Shown: positions 56,432-64,000 of the stretch, piece after piece
How positions within the stretch are numbered: the stretch's first letter is position 1
How the letters are laid out: each line of letters begins with the position of its first letter
The notes under the pieces: model-generated
The model's database searches: none
The model's input: only the letters and a program-made list of their open reading frames with translations
Told to the model about the DNA's origin: nothing
Translations under genes and position numbers: made by a program
NCBI GenBank assembly: GCA_021234155.1
Contig: JAJEKV010000087.1
Span: forward strand, 3,593,242-3,657,241
DNA: 64,000 nt
Origin: Isoetes taiwanensis
Lineage: Eukaryota; Streptophyta; Lycopodiopsida; Isoetales; Isoetaceae
Reading direction: 5' to 3'

Positions 56432-58152
56432 GGTCGCTGTTGTTGAGGCGGCCGAGGGTGCTTCCTCAAAACAGGACGAGGTCCTTGTTTACCGTTGGCC
56501 ACCCATAGTTGATAAGCCGTGAGACGTACTGAAGCCGGTTGATTGGAACCTGGAAGTTGGACTTGAACTTGAGGAAGTTGAGGACACGCCGTGGTGGTGT
56601 GACCCCATTCATGACAATGATAACATTGAGCCTTTGAAAGATCAAAGGGAGGACGGTTGCCTTGTCCCCGTGGCTGCTGAGATTGCTGCGTTTGTTGATA
56701 CTGCTGAGGTTGTTGAGTTTGATAGTGCGGAGGCGGATATGACTGTTGTTGTTGAGGCGTGGTCTGGACTTGAAAGACCATTTTATTCCTAAAGGGTGTA
56801 GGATGAGAACGAGTGCATTCCTCCGTGGCGTGATTGCACATGTTGCACCTTTTACAATGAGGAGGTCCATTGGAGGAGTTGCATTCATTTGCCAAATGGC
56901 CTTGATATTTGCAAATATGACACCAGATCTGTGAGCATTGTGGATTTGGTTGCTGAGGCTGAACAGAATTCTGTGGAACCATGACGGGGGGCATGAAAGG
57001 GAGTTCCGTGAGAGCAACACCTCGAGAAGAAACATTGACCGAGTGATTGACCAATTCAATAGCCTGCTCCAGAGACTTTGAACGCAGGTATTCTGTCATG
57101 AGTCGAATGGCAGGAGGAAGGCCCTGCAGAAACCAGACAAGAATCTGGCTTTGCGTGGGGTACTCCTGGAGTTTACTGACGAGAATGTGTAAACGGTCCG
57201 CAAAATCCCTGGCGGACTCCGTGGGCTCTTGCTGAAGATCATTGAGTTGCTTGAGAAGAAGTTGATCATCATCTGTGGTGCCATAATGAGAAAGGAATGC
57301 TGTTTTCATTTCATGCCAACTTTGTTTCCAGTGGCTTTTGTTGGCCATTAACCACTGATGAGGGGCGCCTCTGAGCGTGGTCGAAAAGATATGAAATTTG
57401 AGTTGTGGCTGCGCATGACCATTCAGAATGGCCAAGGCTTCGAATTCCTCCATGTGGGCTTGAGCACTCTGATCCAGAGGTTTGCCTTTAGTGTTGCCAA
57501 AAGTAGGATAAGTCAGCTTCAAATTATGAGTGGGAGATGAAGGTGGAACTTGAGCATAGACAGGTGGATTCGGTGGGGGATATGCAGAAGCATAGAGAGG
57601 TGGAACAGCCTGAGGCTGAGAACACGGGGGTGGAACTGAAAAACCTGGTGGTCCAGAGAAAGTAGCATCTGGTGGGGGAGGACCTGGAGAACCGTCCTCA
57701 TTAGGCTTGAGATCGGAGAGTTGGTAAACAGGAAGGGCGTGCTGAAAGGATGGAGAATGCGGAAATTCATAAACGTGGGAAGGGCCAAAGGATACTTGAG
57801 GGTAGCCCATCCCAGCCGGAGGTGAAGAAGGTTGTGATGGCTGAGGGGTGTGGCCTGAAGGGATATGAATATAGGTGCTTTCAGGAGTCTGGAAATAGTG
57901 AGGCGTGGGCTGAACAGGGGTATGCTGTGGAGATTGAGGTTGAGAACAATGTCGACACACAGGGGGAGACCCTGGTCGAGAATGAGCGCGAGGGGTAGGA
58001 GGTGCGGACTGAGCTCTGGAGCGTACACGACCACCCTCAATGTCATAAGCAGTATCATACATGTACCGAACAGCCTCGCGTCGTTGATGGCGCTCCAGTC
58101 GAGCCGCCGTTTGGCAAAGAAGTTCTTCAGGAGTGAAACCTCGAACCGACAT
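56404..58152 (-). CDS. Gag of a Ty3-type LTR retrotransposon with three zinc knuckles
   Basis: 582 residues, no internal stop, start MSVRGFTPEELLCQTAARLE. The first ~200 residues are Pro-rich. The retrotrans_gag core follows (HIFSTTLRGAPHQWLMANKS, WHEMKTAFLSHYGTTDDDQL, ARDFADRLHILVSKLQEYPT, WFLQGLPPAIRLMTEYLRSK). Three CX2CX4HX4C knuckles come next: CHICKYQGHLANEC, CKRCNMCNHATEEC and, after a Gln-rich linker, CYHCHEWGHTTTAC. The frame ends at TGA 56404-56406. No protease, RT or integrase follows, so the element is cut there against the convergent gene ending at 56431. It probably formed the capsid of virus-like particles within the cell. Confidence 0.9.
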   Translation of the reverse strand: MSVRGFTPEELLCQTAARLERHQRREAVRYMYDTAYDIEGGRVRSRAQSAPPTPRAHSRPGSPPVCRHCSQPQSPQHTPVQPTPHYFQTPESTYIHIPSGHTPQPSQPSSPPAGMGYPQVSFGPSHVYEFPHSPSFQHALPVYQLSDLKPNEDGSPGPPPPDATFSGPPGFSVPPPCSQPQAVPPLYASAYPPPNPPVYAQVPPSSPTHNLKLTYPTFGNTKGKPLDQSAQAHMEEFEALAILNGHAQPQLKFHIFSTTLRGAPHQWLMANKSHWKQSWHEMKTAFLSHYGTTDDDQLLLKQLNDLQQEPTESARDFADRLHILVSKLQEYPTQSQILVWFLQGLPPAIRLMTEYLRSKSLEQAIELVNHSVNVSSRGVALTELPFMPPVMVPQNSVQPQQPNPQCSQIWCHICKYQGHLANECNSSNGPPHCKRCNMCNHATEECTRSHPTPFRNKMVFQVQTTPQQQQSYPPPHYQTQQPQQYQQTQQSQQPRGQGNRPPFDLSKAQCYHCHEWGHTTTACPQLPQVQVQLPGSNQPASVRLTAYQLWVANGKQGPRPVLRKHPRPPQQQRPQQAASRGS

Positions 58153-58180
58153 GATGGAAGGAAAGGTAAAAGAAAGATCA

Positions 58181-58198
58181 GACCCGGCAGCGGCGACA
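58181..58198 (-). other. primer-binding site of the LTR element
   Basis: On the minus strand TGTCGCCGCTGCCGGGTC, one base after the LTR end. It is close to the tRNA-Asp-type site used by many plant Ty3 elements, with about four differences. Placed between the LTR and gag as expected. Confidence 0.6.
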
Positions 58199-58199
58199 G

Positions 58200-58624
58200 T
58201 GTTTGGGGTCTGGGTTCGGGAACTCCTGCAAGACAGCCCTCTGTGAGGACCCTTAGATCTAACAGGAGAATCCGGGAGCTATGTCACGCGGGATTTGCAA
58301 AAAGAACAAGGGAAAAGAGAAAAGAAAGCAAAAGGGAACAATGAGATCACAATAATGAGAACAACTTCCTTGATGTCAATGAAAATACATGAGCTCTCGC
58401 AATCGAGAGAAAACTGAAGTGAGACAAGACTCAAAACTCATCTAAAAACTCATGTGCGAGCTCTACTCATATATATAGTACAATGGCCTTTGGCCCAATA
58501 TAGACACTCTGACTGATTTCGGTGCCGACTCCTGGAAGGAGGCCTGATTTGCAGGAATGCTGGCGGTGCCTCTTGAAGTGCCTGGAATCACGCTGACGCT
58601 GAGGCAGGCGGTGACGGGCCGTCA
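58200..58624 (-). mobile_element. 5' LTR of the Ty3-type element
   Basis: Minus strand begins TGACGGCCCGTCACC (58624) and ends ACCCCAAACA (58200), giving TG...CA ends and about 425 bp. A TATA-like tatatatatgag lies at about 58480. The partner 3' LTR is not present in the window. The first LTR bases supply the stop codon to a Lys/Arg-rich frame that reads into it from 58770 (KTAPAKRRRSDK), so the LTR sits inside an older coding-like sequence. Confidence 0.65.
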
Positions 58625-58770
58625 CTTGTCTGAGCGCCTCCTCTTGGCAGGCGCGGTCTTTGACTGCGTGGTCTGCTGCTTGGTCTTCTGCGGGGCCTTG
58701 GACGACTGACCCGTGCCTGACTGCAGATCCTTAGCTTTGACCTGGTCCGTCATGTGCATGAATATTCCTG
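58625..58770 (-). pseudogene. basic coding-like fragment interrupted by the LTR
   Basis: MTDQVKAKDLQSGTGQSSKA followed by a Lys/Gln/Thr-rich tail ending PAKRRRSDK, GC-rich compared with its flank. The stop falls in the first LTR bases. Looks like a nuclear-localisation-type tail; gene of origin unknown. Confidence 0.3.
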
Positions 58771-58959
58771 TACCAAGATGTACAGAACTAACATGTCTTA
58801 TTTCCATGCCATCCATCCAAACTTCACAGCCCAATACCCAAGCTCCAAGAACAGGAATCTTCCACAAACCTAATACCATATCTATATAAGCAATGGAATA
58901 TAGCAAAGGGTTCCTTTTAATTAGTGTGTCTTCACTTGTTGTTGATTGCAAACTTGATC

Positions 58960-59150
58960 TTATTTCTTGAGGAATTTGCAAACCCCATGCTTCTTGCCAG
59001 GACCTTTGGAGCACATCAAAGTGTATGCTCCAGCACCTAATTGAGCTCCTAAAATTGGGCCAACAAAATATAACCCGGCCCAGATGGTGTCGAATCCACT
59101 CGTAGATGCAGTTAGATGCATCAATGGCAACTTCAGCCGTCATCTCCACA
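58960..59150 (-). pseudogene. possible aquaporin-type C-terminal exon
   Basis: One minus frame reads HLTASTSGFDTIWAGLYFVG, PILGAQLGAGAYTLMCSKGP and GKKHGVCKFLKK, then a stop. 'W.G.YfvGP.lGA..Ga..Y' followed by a basic tail is how MIP channels end. The NPA loop is not visible upstream, and a competing frame is also open across the region, so this is tentative. Confidence 0.3.
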
Positions 59151-59159
59151 CCCTGCACT

Positions 59160-61838
59160 AGAATCCAAAGGAATGAATTACCCGGTAGCCAGATCCGGCA
59201 GCATGAGGAAGCACAAATAGAAGTTGAAACTTCCTAGAAAAACCATGCTCACAAAACCTAAAAAAATTCAAAAGAAAAAAACCCAACCTTTAAGAAAACC
59301 GACAGAGAGGCAGCATAAGTTGACGAGCCGAGAGTGGCGGCATCGGAGAGCAGCAGCCATAGCAGAAGATGGCGGAGTGGTCGGAGGCTGTGCCCTTTCC
59401 TTGTTTTTCAACATTCACCTAAGTCATACCAGTAACGGTGCCCAACATTTCTGGGAATAAGTTGAGAACCATAAAGAAGTTTTAGGATTGGTTGTCACGT
59501 ACTCTTGTACTCTTCTCAAAACCCAAGTTACTATGGATTATTTCCATAGCCACTGCCAGCACAGTGAAATTATGATATGTGAAGTGTTGTTTTGGGAATT
59601 GGTTGATGAAAAACATGTCCCTGGTTTACTATTTATAATGAGTATTACATTACAAGACTACTGGATGCAACTTGCACTCCAACCAATATCCATTAGAAAA
59701 TGATTGCAAAATGGATGTGCATATCAATTTTTCTATTTTATAAGGATTTGAAGCATTGTTGTGAGCCTCCTTAAAAATCTAGTGACAATTAGGGGACCAC
59801 TGCTCTAGCAAAAATATACATGCTTCTTACAAATGGATACCAATTGTATACAAAGTATATGCAAATGCTTGACTAAATCCTTAGCTTCGCCTATGCTACT
59901 TAGAAATGTGTAATAGGTTTCCAGGTTAAAATTTGCACATTATAGGAATATGCATCCACATTTTGGTACATTGAGAAAGCGCACATGAAGTGACATAATC
60001 TAGGGTAGTGAGCTGGCTTTTGCAGGCATATAGAAGTTATGATTCAGGGAGTACATCAATGGACTGTACTGGTTGCCTCAGTAGATTTATGAATAGCCTT
60101 GCAGAGATGATGATTGCCAAGATTTTTTCCATGCCTTTATCAGCATCTTCCACATTAAAATATACATGTCGAAACGAGAAGTTTATAAGAGTATCCTTTA
60201 GAACATAAATAACATAAATCTTTAATCACAGAGAGCATCTTTGAGTTCTTAAGCCTAGAATCTGGAAAAAAAAGGCTTGAAATCATCTCAGGAGGAGGAT
60301 GGAGAATGATTCCCAGATATAGTATCCCCATATGATCCGATGCCTGTTGATGCACAGGCCATGGAGAGATATCTTAGATTTCTTAATGCACATAAACTTC
60401 TAGGGAACTCTTCACTGATATTAGGCTTTGCTCACCCTTTCCCTTGACGTCCATAAAATAACTATAAAACTAAGGCTCTCTGCACAATCTAGATCTGTGA
60501 AACACAAACAGAAAATGAGCAGATCATATGCAGATGCATTAACTGCATTAACCATTTTATAAAAGATCACAACACTAAAGATGTTTGAATCAATGGTTCC
60601 AGAAACATGAACTCCCTATAATCACAACTATGTGAAACTTCAAATGCCTGAAATTTGTATTAGAAAATTGGCTTAATAGAGCAAATTGTCAAGCATGTCA
60701 AAAAGATCCTAACACTAAAGATGTTTGAATCAATAGTTCCAGAAACATGAACTCCGATAGACAAGACCGTTTACCTTCTAAGAAAGTTGTTTATACAGTC
60801 CCTTTGCGGCAAGCATAGCAAAATCTTGCTTGCATCAGCCTGCTGACAGTCTGGAACTGCCAGTAACATCCAATGCATCTTTCCAAGCTTCTCAACGGTA
60901 GATATCAATCGAATGCAGAATTTTAACTAAAATTAACTGATAGATCATAAGCTTATATTGAATCAATTTTACCTTCTCAGAAAGTAAAAAGGGAGAGAGG
61001 AGGGAAGTAGGCCTGTCACTTAAACTTAACAAACCATTCTGTCAAATACATGAGCATATAAATAGCAGTTCTTTCAGAAAGGATCCAGAAGAAATAAAAG
61101 CACAGATGAGACAAGAGTCACAAAGAGTTCCTGCCAACCAAAAAGAAACATTAGATTCAATTATCATATTGATAGACCAACATGTGAAACACTGCGATGC
61201 AGCATGTAATACCTGGTTGTTGTAGTATTCTCATGGAATGGGCATCCCAAATAGCTCAATTGCATTCAGAGAGCCTGTGAATGCCTAGAAATATCCATAA
61301 TAGAAAACAAATTTGAGCAAATTTAATGAACAAACAAGTAAATTAATATTTGCCCACAACAAGTAGTTTATAGCATTTAGCCATTCTAAACAATTTCAAT
61401 AAACCCACCTCAATAAGACAACATAAATCAGAGACCATGCTTGTGGTCAGGCAAATACACTTCTAGCTGTAATCACAACCAGCTTATATTTTGATGATTT
61501 TACAGGAATATAACATACCAATGATGCAACTGCAACACAACTAAACACGAGTCCTATTGTGCGTAAGAGACATTTGCCATTCCAAGCCCTTCTGCTTGCA
61601 TCCTCCTCCTCCTCTTTAAGACATACAGCAACAATAAGAAGACTAAGCAAAATAACAGTTGAAGGAACATTAATTAAACATATATACTTGGACACGTTAG
61701 TCAACATGTGTAAATGTGAAACATCAGAAGGATTATGATAAGTGCATAGAGCCTCAATGTTTAACAGGGCAGTACAAAGTAATGCAAACCAATAAGAGGT
61801 TCCAAAACATATTGCAATATGTGCAGAACTGTATACAC
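59160..61838. other. mostly non-coding; scattered exon-like scraps on the minus strand
   Basis: No confident gene. Exon-like minus-strand scraps are EEEDASRRAWNGKCLLRTIG plus LVFSCVAVASL at about 61510-61620 (a possible membrane helix before a GT) and AFTGSLNAIELFGMPIP at about 61235-61290. A ~57-bp direct repeat ('aacactaaagatgtttgaat...') lies at 60569-60626 and 60708-60765. These resemble further captured fragments, source unknown. Confidence 0.4.
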
Positions 61839-62284
61839 CTTTGGACCTTTACATGCAAGGTAGTCTCCAACTTTTAAGCGGTTAAAATGATGCGATATCC
61901 TGCCTTCAGGATACATCTGTTCATGAATGGGAAAACATCTCATAAGATGCGGGCGAATTATGATTCTGCTGTTTTAACCGACTAACTGGCAGATGTAAAC
62001 CAAGAGTAAACAGTGTACCTCTCAACACTATGGTTATGAACGAGTAACAACCTGCAACTTATGTGCTGGCCTATTGGCAAGCCCAGAATGGTCTCTGGAG
62101 TTTGCAGAGCAAATATAAACTTAGCAACATTGTGGCTAACTTGAGTACCTGCAACCCTAGATTCAAAGGCTTCTTCTTCCAGCCCGCCAGGAACTCCTCC
62201 TACAGATGCACAGCCTTTTTTTACTAGATCAGGTACTCTGCCGAACCATCTCGGTCTACAAAAAGACTTTGGCCTGCTGCCCAT
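61839..62284 (-). pseudogene. NADH-cytochrome b5 reductase-like fragment
   Basis: Exon 62052-62284 contains GTQVSHNVAKFIFALQTPET and ILGLPIGQHISC before a GT. Exon 61839-61916 (after CAG) reads MYPEGRISHHFNRLKVGDYL followed by ACKGPK before a GT. These are the FAD-domain segments 'hntk.frFaLP....LGLPiGqHis' and 'YP.GkmS.HF..LkvGD.l.vkGP' of cytochrome b5 reductases. The RPYTP segment between them and the NADH domain are missing. It lies 200 bp inside a copy of the 17.5/27.8 kb terminal repeat. Confidence 0.8.
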
Positions 62285-62464
62285 AATCTATTTGTCTCAG
62301 TTCAATCTGATTCCGTTGCTGGGCTTATGAATGGGAAGATTGATTCCAAAGAAAGACGAGATTTGATCATTTGATCAAGAATGCATCGATTTTGGCGGTG
62401 CCGGTTAGCCGGTTTGCACAGCAGCCGCCCAGCAACACTGGCGACAGCCAATTTACAGGAGACT

Positions 62465-62574
62465 GCCAGTTTGAAGCAGTTTCCAGCATAATCTAGGCAT
62501 ATTCTAGTATATGCTCAGAATATGCCAAAAACCCACATGAACAGGGGTTTGCCCCCCTAGGGGCAACCCAAAAA
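62465..62574 (-). repeat. third copy of the gene-capturing element's terminus
   Basis: Reverse complement reads 'ttttgggttgcccctagg' and 'catgtgggtttttggcatat', then 'aaactggcagtc'. Same orientation as the right end at 27.8 kb. No left partner was noticed between 28 and 62 kb; it may have been lost when the LTR element and LINEs inserted. Confidence 0.6.
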
Positions 62575-62579
62575 TTAGA

Positions 62580-63430
62580 ACTAGATGGGAACCTCGAAAC
62601 TGACAACCCCAAAATTGACACGCGGGGACCTCGAAATTAACGACCTCGAAAGTAACAACCTGTGAACCTGTGGGTTCAAAATCATAGAATAATTTCAAAT
62701 TAATAGAAACGTGGTTATATGGAGTTTATCTATGCGCAGAGTTGAGAATGGATAAGTTTGGGTTGTACTTCGGCAATAGCAAAGGCCCAAAGAAGCATAT
62801 GCTTTGGCAAACTAGTATCTATACATTGAAACTCACATATCTCAGGGATGTAGAAAAGAGCTAGCCCATGTAAAATTAGATGGCAGTGTGAATGAAGGCC
62901 TCTTTAAACCAAATATCAATGTGGAAATGTGAAAGCCGTATTAAAGGGTAAAGAAAGCAATACATTTAATTAGACAAATGCACCTAGTCTAGAAAGTATG
63001 GCTTTAGATAATGTTACTTTGGGCTACATTATGAATGAGTGCATTGGACATCTAGCACTAGCTACTGGAAAATGGATGCATGCGCATAATCCGCATAATC
63101 TTCTTAATTAAAATGGAGGTCTTTGATTTTCGTGCGGCGTTCCCTCTCCTTTGCGGGTCCCTTGCGGGACCGAGCGCCTTATATGTCAACCACCGTGATG
63201 TTTAAACCACCATAATTTTTGTGGTTCAAACATGACATGCCTCCGCCCCCATCCATGGATCCATACGTACATCATACCTTACTTTATTCATGCATGCAGG
63301 TCATGTGGGTCATGTCTGACGGTACTTTCTGACTGTACTTTCTGACTGTCATGTTTGAGCCAAGAAGAAGAAGAACAGCATGTTTGAATTTGAGAAACAG
63401 AGGAATGGTTGTCGTCAAATAAGGCGCTCG
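62580..63430. other. spacer, no gene seen
   Basis: AT-rich with a short GC-rich patch at 63130-63180 (two 'gcgggtccctt/gcgggaccg' inverted words). Nothing coding is supported. Confidence 0.45.
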
Positions 63431-63433
63431 GAG

Positions 63434-63560
63434 GATTGACGCTAACAACCCTGGTTCTGATCTGGCCGGAGAAACTGCTGCTGCCATGGCTGCCGCTTCT
63501 ATTGCTTTCAGAAAGCACAATGACCGCTGCTCTGCTTTGCTCTTAAATCACGCACAACAG
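63434..63560 (+). pseudogene. GH9 endoglucanase exon fragment
   Basis: Reads [42 protein letters not shown], then a GT. 'PGSd.[16 protein letters not shown]...p.ya..LL.hA.q' is the conserved helix of plant GH9 cellulases that precedes the catalytic core. Only this exon is present, and splicing to the next exon at 63644 would be out of frame. Confidence 0.85.
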
Positions 63561-63643
63561 GTTATGATCTTTTTGCCCTAGATTTAAATCATTGGATCGA
63601 TTGCCCTGTTTGAGTCCTTATAGTCTTGACTATGTGATTGCAG

Positions 63644-64000
63644 GGAGTTCAAGCTTGCCGCTGTTGGTAATGCAGAATATCTTCTTACCGAACAGGATGT
63701 AGGATTGCAGTTGATGTTTATCTACACACCTGTCAGCACTGGAGGTAATCACCTGATAATAGTAGGATAATTGATTGATGGTTTTGAGCTTGCCTGAATA
63801 ATTCTTGGTTAGCCCTACTCCATCGTGTTCAATCCCAATTGCAGGTGCCCATGGCAACCCTGTCTCTGCAATATCTAGCAAAGTATTACTTGGTAAGTTG
63901 ATTCGCTAACACATTGCAACATTATCTAGCATCTTTTATATCTTGTATTTATGCTGCCTATTTCTGTCAAGCAGCTCCTCCAAGGGTTGCCCAGCTAAGG
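63644..64000 (+). pseudogene. AIR9-like repeat exons (continues past right edge)
   Basis: Three exons with matching phases: 63644-63744 (EFKLAAVGNAEYLLTEQDVG; LQLMFIYTPVSTG), 63845-63892 (GAHGNPVSAISSKVLL) and 63975 onward (APPRVAQLR). This is the A9-type repeat of the plant microtubule-associated protein AIR9 ('Y.ltedDvG..L.f.YtPv...G.eG.pv...s..v.pAPP.v'). It stands directly after a GH9 exon, an unnatural neighbour, so both are probably captured pieces rather than a real gene. Confidence 0.7.

Overview
This window looks like nuclear DNA of a land plant. The support is GT-AG introns of 60 to 1,000 bp, plant-type proteins (a D-subfamily ABC transporter, AGO1-like Argonaute, eIF(iso)4E, a GH9 cellulase exon, AIR9-like exons), many degraded retroelements and AT-rich spacers. 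I cannot place it more precisely. An endonuclease-less Penelope-like element and a Helentron-type element would fit a non-grass lineage, but that is inference. No bacterial, organellar or CRISPR features were seen.

Host genes: only the left 6 kb carries ordinary genes. On the minus strand, eight exons between 4527 and 41 join in one open frame and encode the membrane half of an ABCD/SbmA-type ABC transporter, whose ATPase half lies beyond the left edge. A divergent three-exon gene starts about 110 bp away (4635..5832) and encodes a probable mitochondrial Coa1/Tim21-like membrane protein.

6.9-16.3 kb: a degraded L1-type LINE on the minus strand (6920..12060) lies head to head with a second copy (12068..13198, +). 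In the second copy the DUF4283, endonuclease and RT middle is missing exactly between a splice donor and a splice acceptor, so it looks like a retrotransposed spliced LINE transcript. A 5' fragment of another LINE clade follows (14396..16297).

17.5-27.9 kb: inverted termini about 130 bp long enclose intron-bearing fragments of host genes. These are an Argonaute (duplicated and broken), an FKBP-type TPR segment, a phosphoglucomutase and a near-complete eIF(iso)4E. The same interval holds a Helentron remnant (PIF1 C-terminus fused to an endonuclease, plus an RPA-like gene). The layout suggests a gene-capturing transposon.

28-33 kb: a DUF7869-type transposon ORF (29454..32301, minus) with stops and a tiny LINE insertion, then an acidic ORF cut by the next element.

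33.3-47 kb: an intron-containing Penelope-like element without a recognisable endonuclease. It has a 2-kb direct repeat at both ends and a 322-bp MITE inside its RT gene. A GC-rich LINE follows on the minus strand (41800..46880).

47-56.4 kb: an unassigned mobile or repeat system. It has a promoter block shared with 32.7 kb, about twenty copies of a palindrome of the form CACGC-nnn-GCGTG, a 196-residue ORF directly downstream of one palindrome cluster, and a multi-exon pseudogene with an INGQHS motif. One intron of that pseudogene is almost entirely a giant inverted array of the palindrome. This is the best candidate for something undescribed.

56.4-64 kb: one LTR, primer-binding site and gag (three zinc knuckles) of a Ty3-type element, then more captured exon fragments (cytochrome b5 reductase-like, possibly aquaporin-like, GH9, AIR9) and a third copy of the terminus seen at 17.5 and 27.8 kb.
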